Shown here in pieces: positions 55,210-63,901 of a stretch of 64,000 nt of DNA. The notes beneath the pieces were generated by a model. The model was not told the DNA's origin and ran no database searches. It worked only from the letters and a program-made list of their open reading frames with translations. This DNA comes from Jannaschia faecimaris (GTDB taxonomy: Bacteria > Pseudomonadota > Alphaproteobacteria > Rhodobacterales > Rhodobacteraceae): NCBI RefSeq assembly GCF_900107415.1, contig NZ_FNPX01000014.1, positions 39,207 through 103,206 of the forward strand. Reading direction: 5' to 3'. The position numbers were made by a program, and so were the translations under genes. The first letter of the stretch is position 1. The number at the start of each line of letters is the position of its first letter.

Positions 55210-55215
55210 GCCGGG

Positions 55216-55695
55216 TCAGGTGTTTTCAGCGACGTATTCGGCAGCGTAGTCGGAATACATCCGGTCGCCGTCTGGGATGCCCATGTCACGGTTGGCCATC
55301 TCCTGCTGTGCGTATCCGATATGATCGACCGCGTTGCCGTAGTTCCCGACGCGGGCGTCATATTCCGCTTTGCGATCGCCGTAATACGCCATCAGGTCGG
55401 CATCGGACATGTTGGGATAGACGTCGTTCAGCATCGCCTGGCGATGCGCCTCATTGTGGTCGGGGCCAAGTATGGCAGCGGTGCTCATGTCGGTAATTCC
55501 GCTGACGGCGTCGTCGAAGAAGGTGAATTCCACGCTCGTGTCAGCGAGAGTCTGTCCCATGTCGCTGGAGATATCCTCCACTCCGCCGGACACCACGGCC
55601 ATCACGGCAAGGCCAAGGCCCACAAGGCCGGCGGTCAATACGACCCAGTCAACCGTCACCGCACCGAATTCGTCATCGATAAAATCGATCTGCAT
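55216..55695 (-). CDS. Flp-like (Flp/Fap pilin component) protein with a long C-terminal domain
   Basis: A 159-residue protein. The N-terminus DEFGAVTVDWVVLTAGLVGL, then GLAVMAVVSGGVEDIS is a Flp-pilin-like hydrophobic segment with the Glu-like position and a short hydrophilic leader. Residues 60-159 form an acidic, soluble domain rich in tyrosine and methionine (e.g. DVYPNMSDADLMAYYG) that is unusual for a pilin. It may be a surface or pilus-like protein common in Rhodobacteraceae. A possible CtrA box lies 28 bp upstream. Confidence 0.72.
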   Translation of the reverse strand: MQIDFIDDEFGAVTVDWVVLTAGLVGLGLAVMAVVSGGVEDISSDMGQTLADTSVEFTFFDDAVSGITDMSTAAILGPDHNEAHRQAMLNDVYPNMSDADLMAYYGDRKAEYDARVGNYGNAVDHIGYAQQEMANRDMGIPDGDRMYSDYAAEYVAENT

Positions 55696-55722
55696 GGGTT
55701 CTCGCCTGCTCTACAATTTGCG

Positions 55723-55737
55723 TTAACCATTTTTTAC
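55723..55737 (-). promoter_or_regulatory. Possible CtrA box before the Flp-like gene
   Basis: TTAA (55723-55726), 7 nt, then TTAC (55734-55737), with the TTAACCAT start that is typical for CtrA half-sites. It lies 28 bp upstream of the ATG at 55695. One mismatch to the TTAA-N7-TTAA consensus. Inferred from the motif only. Confidence 0.4.
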
Positions 55738-55807
55738 AACAAATTACGGGAGGATACGGATCGAAAATGAGATGTTCGGGGCCGAAACGCAGCCCCGAAT
55801 AGCCGGG

Positions 55808-56385
55808 TCACGCAGCCAGCTTATCGATTTCAGCCTTGGCGTCGTTGAAAGAGTCTTCGCCGCGCGCGGCCTGTGCGTCAGCGGCGACGAAGGTCACGTC
55901 GGAGATGCCGATGAAGTTCAGCACCTGACGCAGATATGCGTCGCGAAATCGACCGGAGAACCGACGGGTACGCCGCCGGAGGCGACGGCGACGATGGCGC
56001 GCTTGCCTTCCAGCAGGCCGATTGGGCCGTTTTCGGCGTACTTGAAGGTGACACCTGCGCGGCAGATAAGGTCGATCCAAGCCTTAAGGCTGCCGGGAAC
56101 GCTGAAGTTGTAGATCGGTAGCCCAATCAGCAGCGTATCGGCGGCCTTGAGTTCGGCAATCAGGGCGTCTGACTGCGCCAGCGCGGCCTCTTGCTCTGCG
56201 GTACGTTGATCGCTGGGCGTGAAGTTGGACGCGACCCAACTGCCGGTGATCTGGGGCAGCGCCTTGCCGCCGACATCGCGGCGCGTGACCGTCCCGTCGA
56301 GGCGCGCCTCGAGACGGTCGAGAAGATCGCGCGGAACGGAACCCTCGCTGCGGGCGGAGCTGTCGATGCGGAGTATGTTGGGCAT
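55808..56385 (-). pseudogene. azoR: FMN-dependent NADH-azoreductase with a frameshift
   Basis: The first 155 codons (MPNILRIDSSARSEGSVPR to the flavin-binding GVPVGSPVDFAT) read in one frame and then end in a premature TGA near 55918. The remainder, YLRQVLNFIGISDVTFVAAD through KAEIDKLAA, continues in another frame to a stop at 55808. Restoring one C between ACG and CATAT (about 55938) would give a normal AzoR of about 193 residues. It may be a true one-base deletion or an assembly error. It is divergent from a LysR gene, the usual regulator partner. Confidence 0.85.
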
Positions 56386-56673
56386 GGTGCATTCAGAAAT
56401 GGACATATCCAAAAAGCACAAAATCCCAATAATTGCAGGGCTTCTGTGCTAATTTGCGGAGATGTGGGGCGTCTTTAGAGACGCGTGAACATGGCTTTGG
56501 GCTCGGCGAGCAAATGTCCCAATCACGACAGACCTTTACCAGCCTGCTTACAAGACCGACATCACGACGGGACGCGCCCACAAGAACCGTCCAGTCGACC
56601 GTTACCGAGCCACTGGTGACATGATCGCGCAGATGATAGCCTCATCCCGTAAGATACGTGGAGTGACGCACAG

Positions 56674-57567
56674 ATGGCCTTCAATGACTGGGACGAGGTC
56701 CGCACCGCCTTTCAGGTTGCCCGGCTGGGCACGGTTTCGGGGGCTGCGCAGGCGCTGGGCGTGCACCACGCCACCGTCATCCGACACATCGACAGCCTGG
56801 AGGGCAAGCTGGGCTCCAAGCTGTTTCAGCGACACGCCCGCGGCTACACGCCGACCGAAGCCGGGAATGACCTGCTGAAGGTCGCGCAATCGACCGACGA
56901 TCAGCTGGCGCAGCTTGCCAACCGTATTAAGGGCCGTGGCAACGAGGTGACGGGTGAGTTGATCATCACCTCCATTGCCGTGCTGGCCCCGCTGCTGTCG
57001 CCCGCGTTGGCCGCCTTCCGCGAGGAGCATCCAGAGCTGACCATCAAGTTTCTGACCGATGAACGCCTTTTCCGTCTGGAATACGGTGAGGCACATGTGG
57101 CCATCCGCGCGGGTAACCCGCCGGATCAGCCCGACAATGTCGTGCAGAAGTTCTATCATCAGGAGTTCGGCCTGTACGCATCGAAAGACTACCTCTCGCG
57201 CAAAGGACACCCCGAAAGTCTTGAGAACGTGGGGGACCACGTTTTCATAGGGTCCGCCGATGAATCGCCACGTGCACCGTTTTTTGAGTGGCTGCAAAAG
57301 AACATCCCTGACGATAACATCGGTTACAAGGTAAACCAGATCACCGCCATACGCCCGGCCATAATGGCCGGTCTGGGGATCGGGTTTTCGACCACTTGGG
57401 CCGAGGCCGGCTGCGACGAGACCGAGATCGTCTTCGCCCCTCGCCCCGAATGGAACAGCCAGCTCTGGCTCGTGACCCACGTGGACCTGCATCGGACTGC
57501 CAAGGTGCAGACCTTTCTGACATTCATCAAGGACTGGGCCAAGCGCTGGCCCGTATCGGAGTCCTAG
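56674..57567 (+). CDS. LysR family transcriptional regulator
   Basis: A 297-residue regulator with an N-terminal winged helix (FQVARLGTVSGAAQALGVHH, then ATVIRHIDSLEGKLGSKLFQ) and a C-terminal periplasmic-binding-like effector domain with ELIITSIAVLAPLLSPALAAF. The gene is divergent from the broken azoreductase gene, and by the usual logic it would activate it in response to an aromatic or electrophilic signal. An AGCACA/TGTGCT inverted repeat lies in the intergenic region. It is followed 2 nt later by an exporter gene. Confidence 0.92.
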   Translation: MAFNDWDEVRTAFQVARLGTVSGAAQALGVHHATVIRHIDSLEGKLGSKLFQRHARGYTPTEAGNDLLKVAQSTDDQLAQLANRIKGRGNEVTGELIITSIAVLAPLLSPALAAFREEHPELTIKFLTDERLFRLEYGEAHVAIRAGNPPDQPDNVVQKFYHQEFGLYASKDYLSRKGHPESLENVGDHVFIGSADESPRAPFFEWLQKNIPDDNIGYKVNQITAIRPAIMAGLGIGFSTTWAEAGCDETEIVFAPRPEWNSQLWLVTHVDLHRTAKVQTFLTFIKDWAKRWPVSES

Positions 57568-57569
57568 GA

Positions 57570-58466
57570 TTGTCGCCCGCGCGGCAGGGTCATGCCGCGA
57601 TGCTCTTGTTCTCGGCGGTTGTGGCGGGGTCATTCCCGCTGGGGGCGGCGGCGGCGAACGATATCTCACCGTTGGCGCTCAATGCTGTGCGTTTCTTTGT
57701 GGCGGCTGCGGTGATCGGGGCGATCCTGGTGTCGCGGGGCCAGATGAGCCGGACAGCCTTTGTCGCGCCCTGGCGGTTTTTGCTGCTGGGAGGAGTGCTG
57801 TCGATCTATTTTGTGCTGATGTTCGAGGGGCTCAAGACTGCCGCACCGGTCAGCGCCGCTGCGGTTTTCACGCTGACGCCCATCGTGACGGCGGGGATCG
57901 GGTGGGTACTGCTGCGACAGCCGACGACGCCGCGCATCGCGCTCGCGCTGACACTTGGGGCGTTCGGCGCGCTCTGGGTCATCTTCGATGCCGACTTCGA
58001 GGCGTTCCTGCGGTTCGAGATCGGCCGTGGCGAGGCGATCTACTTCTTTGGCTGTGTTGCCCATGCCTTCTACACACCGTTGGTCCGGTGGGTGAATCGC
58101 GGGGAGAGCGCGCTGATATCTACGTTCGGGACCTTGATGGCGGGGGGCTGCGTGATTGGAGTGGTCGGCGCGGGTGAGATCGCCGCAACCGACTGGACGG
58201 CTCTGCCGGCGCGGGTCTGGGTAGCGATTTTCTACACCGCCGTCTTTGCGTCCGCCGGGACCTTCACCCTATTGCAGTTTTCGGTTCTGCGGCTGCCGTC
58301 GTCCAAGGTGATGGCCTATACCTATCTGGTACCCGCCTGGGTCACGGTCTGGGGCGTTGGGCTGGGCGGGTCGGTCCCGCCCGCTATCATCCTCATCGGC
58401 GTCGGTTTGACGGTATTGGCGCTTCTGTTGCTGTTGAAGGACGATTCGGAACAGATTTCGGCATGA
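57570..58466 (+). CDS. DMT superfamily transporter (EamA family)
   Basis: A 298-residue, ten-helix EamA transporter, two repeats of five helices each. The typical beginning GHAAMLLFSAVVAGSFPLGA is followed by ANDISPLALNAVRFFVAAAV. A TTG at 57570 has GGAG 8 nt upstream and was chosen; ATG at 57600 is the alternative and would remove ten residues. Substrates of this family are metabolites or amino acids. It follows the LysR gene by 2 nt and is probably co-transcribed. Confidence 0.88.
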   Translation: MSPARQGHAAMLLFSAVVAGSFPLGAAAANDISPLALNAVRFFVAAAVIGAILVSRGQMSRTAFVAPWRFLLLGGVLSIYFVLMFEGLKTAAPVSAAAVFTLTPIVTAGIGWVLLRQPTTPRIALALTLGAFGALWVIFDADFEAFLRFEIGRGEAIYFFGCVAHAFYTPLVRWVNRGESALISTFGTLMAGGCVIGVVGAGEIAATDWTALPARVWVAIFYTAVFASAGTFTLLQFSVLRLPSSKVMAYTYLVPAWVTVWGVGLGGSVPPAIILIGVGLTVLALLLLLKDDSEQISA

Positions 58467-58535
58467 TTTTGCCGCGCGAGCGCCAGATTCTTTTGCATTT
58501 CTATCTAAAATTGAAACCGCCAAGGAGGCGGACTG

Positions 58536-58697
58536 GTGAATTCCTGCATGAATCTGCCCTTCTGGGGCGCGTTTTGTATTGGCGATATGACTGTAGATAT
58601 CGCCGGATATTCCTTGAACCTGTTGCACCCCGGCGTGGCCGTATCGCTCATCTTGGCGTTGGTTTTGTGTACGTTCATCTTCAAAAGCCCGACCTGA
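58536..58697 (+). CDS. 53-residue single-pass membrane protein
   Basis: The reading frame begins GTG (58536-58538) with AAGGAGG 7 nt upstream, a near-perfect ribosome-binding site, and ends TGA at 58695-58697. The product (MNSCMNLPFWGAFCIGDMTV...) has a hydrophobic C-terminal helix VAVSLILALVLCTFIF and a short basic end KSPT. An internal ATG at 58548 would also give a shorter form. It lies 69 nt after the EamA gene. No family is recognised. Confidence 0.6.
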   Translation: MNSCMNLPFWGAFCIGDMTVDIAGYSLNLLHPGVAVSLILALVLCTFIFKSPT

Positions 58698-59114
58698 TTT
58701 TTGACAAGCTCGTTGCGCCGGTTCAATCGGTTCGGCGTGCAGTCTATCGGCGATTTCACCATCCTTGGGATTCAGCCAGATCCACAGCGCGCCACGCTTG
58801 CCGCAGCGCGGGTGATCTTCACCTGATGCCCGATTGATCCGATGCGTTTACGATTTGGATCGTCAACAATCAGGGTTGTGCAATGGTGCCGCTCATGTGC
58901 CGCAAACCAAAGTTCCCACTTCGCGAGACATCCAATCTTTCGAAAATAACTTGTTTTGCGAGATATCAAAAATCGGCGGCGGCTAACTTTTACATTTTTC
59001 AAGCAAAGAATACGCATCATAAATTTAACTAAATAAAAAACCGCAGAGATGGAAAAATAAAAAGGCCGCTCAAGAGAGCGGCCTTTCCTGTCGAATTTCA
59101 ATAGCGTGGTGGCG
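58698..59114. other. AT-rich intergenic region at the edge of the accessory segment
   Basis: A 417-nt stretch, strongly AT-rich from about 58920 to 59060. It holds the terminator of the TniQ-like remnant at its right end and no gene that can be supported; a 109-residue frame on the minus strand (58772-59101) lacks a recognisable domain. Its base composition marks the change from core genome to transferred DNA. Confidence 0.5.
59064..59083 (-). terminator. Terminator after the TniQ-like remnant
   Basis: GGCCGCTC (59064-59071) and GAGCGGCC (59076-59083) pair around AAGA. On the minus strand it is followed by TTTTTATTTTT, a strong intrinsic terminator 31 nt beyond the stop of the remnant; the plus-strand side also has a short TTT. 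Confidence 0.85.
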
Positions 59115-59966
59115 TTACGCGGGAATTTTTGAAGGGGCGGATCGAAGCATCGAAGTAACGTCGGCAGGCCGATACAGATTCATGCCGATCTGGGATTCCG
59201 AATACGCCGGTCGAACCCGATACCGGCGGAGCATTCGCTCGACTGTTCTGCGATCGGTCTCCAACTGGTTCGCGATGTCGCCCGACTTCACGTGGTCATC
59301 CCGAAATTGGCGGAGATCTTCGAGCATCACACGCCGGATCACATGATGCTCCGTTCGGCCGAGTATTGACGTCGAGGGCAGTATCGCACCCTCATCTTCA
59401 TCGATGAGGGCCCAAACCGCTTGGGCCGGGATGCCGATCTTCGCTGCCGCTTGCGAGGGCGAGACGCCGGGAAGGATTTCCCGAATGACTTGGCCCACCT
59501 CGGCCGGTTCGACATGGATGGCGGCGTAGCCCCCGATCCCATTGAGTTCGGCCACGTTGGAGAGGAAATCCCCGAGGATCAGGTGAACGAGATCAACGCA
59601 CGGCACCTTCACCTTCTTGGCAGCCTTTGAGATCGGCACCAGCCCCTACGTAATTTCATCGACGGGTCGAGCGCCTGCCCTCAGAGCTGTGAGAATCGCA
59701 AGAGACGCGACGCTGCGGAGACGCTGTTCGGGCAAGCGTTCTCCGTGAATCCGTTCTCCGGGTGCTACTGCCACAGTTTGAAAAATATGCTCTCGGACGA
59801 TGCGCTTGATGTCCCCAGGCTCCTTGGCCGTCTTGTTCGAGCCCAGCCACTCGTAGAGACGCCCGAAGACATTCCGATGCATCGGCCGCTTGCCTATGGC
59901 ACGGAACGCGTCCTGAACGCGATGCAAAGCCTCGTGAATGCCGGCCTCACCGCGAGAACAATCAGT
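59115..59966 (-). pseudogene. TniQ-like transposition protein remnant with an internal stop
   Basis: One open frame, interrupted by a TAG at 59646-59648, carries ALHRVQDAFRAIGKRPMHRN, then NVFGRLYEWLGSNKTAK and GDIKRIVREHIFQTV upstream, and GLVPISKAAKKVKVPCVDLV, GVSPSQAAAKIGIPAQAVWA and QIGMNLYRPADVTSM downstream. The order and motifs resemble the central and C-terminal parts of TniQ-family proteins (zinc-finger N-terminus absent), which select targets in Tn5053/Tn7-like transposons. Both parts are in the same frame, so this is a truncated and nonsense-disrupted gene. Recognition is from memory of the family and is moderately sure. Confidence 0.5.
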
Positions 59967-60100
59967 CTAGCACAAGACAAGCGCCGGAACTCTAATATCC
60001 CTGACTTGCTGGCCTTTTGAAAACGTTGCACCCTTCAGACGTCCCGTTGCCCTCGATTTCGAGGCATGCAGATCGACGGGTAGTTTTCATAACAAGATCG

Positions 60101-61068
60101 ATGCAAGGCCTTTGGGCCATGATTGGAGCAGCCGCGGTGGCGGCGATTACAACGGATGCCGCGGCGCAAATCTATTCCCTCCCTGACGGTCGAGTCGTTA
60201 CCCCCTTAGAGACGTTTCGCGAATGCGACGTCTGCCCCGAGATGGTTGCTCTGCCTCAGGAACCATTCACAATGGGCACGCAGCCGTGGGAATCCGTCCT
60301 CGTTTCCCTGCGGCGTATGCCGTCGGGGGAGCGGCGGGGCAACGACTTCGAGGGACCTGTCCACCGCGTCGAAATGGATCTCATCCTTGCAATGGGGCGC
60401 AACGAAATCACCTATGATGAATGGATGGCCTGCGTGGAGGCGGATGGCTGCGATCATACTCCTCCAACCGAGATCGACTATGCTGACAGTCCGGTAGACG
60501 TTTCCGGGCGGCCTCCGGTCCTGAACGTGTCTTATATCGATATCCTTGAGTACGCCGCATGGCTCAACGCTCGCGTCGGTGCGCAGGTCTATCGATTACC
60601 CACCGAAGCCGAATGGGAGTTTGCCGCCCGCGCAGGCACGACTACGCCCTTTGCACAGGGCGACCGCTTGACGCCTGCGCAGGCGGCTTACTCGGGGCGG
60701 CCACGGCACGCTCCGAGGACCGCCCCGAGCCGGCTCGGAACGGCCCAGGCCCTCGCGAACGCCCGGTCGCCGTTGACGCACTCGACGCGGCGAACGGTTG
60801 GGGCTTGCGTCACATGTCGGGCAACGCTTCCGAGCAGACCATGTCCTGCTGGGCCGACCGCCATCTGGTGTTGCCCACGGCGTCGACCTACCTTGCCGAT
60901 GCCCGTGCCGCGCGGTCCTGCCGCCGCGTCGTAAAGGGCAGCACCTTCGATGCGAATATGTTCCTGACCCGACCGGGCGGGCGAGGATCGGGCCGGGAAG
61001 AATCTCGGTCGAGATTAGCCGGATTCAGGCTTGTTCGAGAAATGAAAGAGGGGAGCGATCATGAGTAG
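60101..61068 (+). pseudogene. SUMF1 (formylglycine-generating enzyme-like) domain gene with a frameshift
   Basis: The product begins MQGLWAMIGAAAVAAITTDA, a signal-peptide-like start, and carries the SUMF1/FGE-sulfatase fold: FTMGTQPWES, HRVEMDLILAMGRNEITYDE, YRLPTEAEWEFAARAG and, after the shift, WGLRHMSGNASEQTMSCW. At a G4 run at 60694-60697 the frame changes; one additional G restores continuity to a TAG at 61066. The intact protein would be about 320 residues. It overlaps the RTX-like gene by 8 nt. A start at TTG 60017 is less likely. Confidence 0.75.
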
Positions 61069-63674
61069 CTTTGGAGATCGCGGCGATGGTGCGCGAGGTC
61101 CGTATCTAGGGGTCGATGAGTCGGTCAGTTTGGAGATTGGCGGTGCCTCCTTCGGCATGCAGATCACCGGCAGTGGGAGCGGAAACACCGCCCAAGGTAC
61201 CCTCGGGGTCGATTTGGGTGACCTCGGCTCAGTCGGGGTTGTCACGGATTACGATGCCAATGGCTTCGTTTAACGTACAGGACTAGAATTGTCAGGCGAC
61301 GTTGCCGCAGAACTCGGGGACCTTTCTGTCGACCTTGTGCAGGTGACGATCAATGCCGACAAGATCTCGTTCGAAAGCGATATCGTAGGTGACGTGGATG
61401 TCAGTCGAGACGACATCACGTCGGGCCGGTTCGCTGACGAACTTGCACGGCGTTCTGTCGATCCCGCAACCGTCGCAGCTCTCGAATCCGTTCTCCTCTC
61501 GAGACACTCGACGCCCTCGGCGGCGACGCAAGCAATCTCGATATTGGTGAATTTTTAGAAACGCAGGGCGACGGCTTCCTGCCAGCGAAGTTCGTTGATC
61601 CCTCGGGTATCGAGATCACAGTGGGGAGACGGGGCTTGGACGAACTTGTCGTGACCGATCCGAGCGGCGGAGGGTCAGGGGGGCTTATTGGCGGGCCCGG
61701 TTTTACCGGCACGTGGATTGTGTTCACTCGAGAGGGCAATTCATTCGCCCCCTCACCTGCCGACCTGATTGCGGAGTTGCTCGCGGACAATAGTGGTAGC
61801 GACCATTTACACATAATCAATGAGTTGGCAGGCTACAGCATCGTGGAGAGCTATCCTGTCACGGCTGCGGGGCGAATCTCAAATGGAACGGACATCGGGG
61901 ATGCGCAGGCGCTCGACGGCGGCACCATTCAGTTCTCGGGGGGCGGCAGCAACGATATCGCTTTTGCGACTCTCGGTTCCGGCGGAGCCTTGGCTGGCGG
62001 CGGTGGGGATGACATTCTTTCGGGTGCTTTGCAGGATGACGAACTCTCGGGCGGCGATCGCGACGACACTGTCACCAGCGGAGGGGGCGACGACCTAGTG
62101 GATGGCGGTGCAGGCGCTGACGTTCTGCTCGGTGGCTTGGGCAATGGCGTCTTTATGGGCGGTGCGGGCGACGGCGATCTTTTCGGCGGCGCGGGCAATG
62201 ACACGCTCAATGGTGGAGAGGGGCACGATTTCCTTTTCGGCGGTGCTGGCGATGATAGCTTTGTTTTCAGATCGGTATTCGGAAACGACATCATCTTCGA
62301 TCTGTCGGTGATCGACGGTGACGTGATCGATCTGATCGCGATCGAAGGGCTAACCTCGATAGGCCAGCTCTTGCTGGAAGAGGTCGATGGAAATTCAATC
62401 CTCGCCGGATCCGGTACGGCGACTTTCATCCCCCTCGACCTCGATCAAGACGGCGTCGCCGACGACGATCAGTCGATCACGGTACTCGGAACCACGGCGT
62501 CCGAACTGACGATTGATGCCTTCAATTTCGCCATCAACACCACGCCAGCCGTTCCGACACAAGTCGGAACGGCTGGCGATGACAACATCGCAGGGACGAA
62601 CAATGACGACGTGATCCACGGCGGCACCGGGAATGATACAATCGTTGGAAACCTCGGCGATGACCACATCATCTACTCGGGTGGCGATGACTTCATAGGC
62701 CGGTCCAACCGTGGAAACGACACACTCGACCTGTCTGCCTATGCTGCTACCGATGTGACGTTCTCGATTGCCGGCCATGATGTTCTTATCGAAACCCCCG
62801 ACGGAACCATCGAGCTGGAATATCAGGTTCGCTACGAGCTGGGGAACGCGCAATCGAACATCAAGGAGATCGTTTTCGCCGATGGAACCCTCGACGCGGC
62901 AGGCATTCAGGGCAGGGCGCTGGCCGACCAGGGTACGGTCGGGGACGATTTCGTTACGGGCAGCTACCAGGATGACACGATCATTTCCGGCCTGGGTGAC
63001 GACACCATTCGAAGCAACAGCGGCGATGATCTTATCGTCTATGAGGGTGGAAACGACTTCGTCCATCGGTAAACGGCGATTTCGATACGCTCGATCTGTC
63101 GAGCTATGCCGCGTCCGATGTGTCGTTTTCGGTCAGCGGGCACAATGTCATCGTTACGACACCCGACGGCACGGTCGAGTTGGACTACCAAGTGCGGTAC
63201 GGGATCGGAAACACCCGCTCGAACATCGAGGAGATCATCTTCTCGGACGGAACGCTCGACGAAGCGGGTATCCATGGCCGCGCGATCTCCGATCAGGGAA
63301 CGGCCGGCGACGATGCGGTCACGGGCAGTTATCAGAACGATACGATAGAAGCTGGATTGGGCGATGATACGATCAGGGCCCACAGCGGCGACGACTTCGT
63401 CTTCTATGGCGGTGGTAACGATGTCATCCATCGGAGCAACGCCGGGTTCGATACGTTGGACTTATCGGGGTACCAGGCGGCGGAGGTCTCGTTCTCGGTG
63501 GATGGGCACGATGTGCTGATCCAGACGGCCGACGGAACGATAGAGCTCGACTACCAGGTGCGTTATGATCTGGGCGACAGCCGGCTGAACATCGAGGAGA
63601 TCGTCTTCGCGGATGCCACGCTCGACGAGATCGGCATTCGCGATCGGGTCGAGGTCGACGCGCTTCTGGTCTGA
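61061..63674 (+). pseudogene. RTX-like calcium-binding repeat protein, broken in several places
   Basis: Starts MSSFGDRGDGARGPYLGVDE with GGGGAG upstream. Same-frame stop TAA at 61271-61273, a 2-nt insertion or 1-nt deletion near 61498 (VLL to ETLDALGGD), and a 1-nt deletion near 63070 (HR to SNGDF) interrupt it. Undisturbed, it would be about 870 residues: an N-terminal non-repeat part, nonapeptide GGxGxDxxx repeats at about 61980-62260 (GGGGDDILSG, GGAGNDTLNG), then three tandem 122-residue modules. Such proteins are secreted by type I systems and bind calcium. It is translationally overlapped with the SUMF1 gene. Confidence 0.75.
62719..63674 (+). repeat. Three tandem 366-bp modules in the RTX-like gene
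   Basis: Module starts (DTLDLS) are at 62719, 63084 and 63450. The spacings are 365 and 366 nt; the missing base in the first is the deletion at about 63070, so the true period is 366 nt or 122 residues. Each module has a DTIELDYQVRY-like core and ends with GLGDDTIRxxSGDD and GGNDxIHRSN. The third is truncated by the stop after about 75 codons. Near-identity suggests recent duplication. Confidence 0.75.
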
Positions 63675-63901
63675 TTGGAAAAGACGGGAATGGCCCGGGA
63701 TGCCAAAGAGTGCGCCGGGCCGTATCGAGCGCCGAACTCGGTCAATATATTACATCACGCGACTTAAATGCACATCACAGGGACACTTGGTCACCCATCA
63801 AAACCCCTCCAAGAACATGCCTTTCTGAAGGTCTGCTTCTGGAAGGCTGCACCGCAGCACAAACGCTTCATACGAATGGCCGCTAAGGGCCGGAAGCGTT
63901 C

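Noticed and set aside
58772..59101. A 109-residue minus-strand frame in the AT-rich gap.
   Set aside because: No ribosome-binding site or domain, and it runs through the terminator at 59064-59083.
61980..62260. Short regular GGxGxD repeats considered as a CRISPR-like array.
   Set aside because: They are in-frame nonapeptide codon repeats of the RTX-like protein, without spacers or conserved palindromic repeats.
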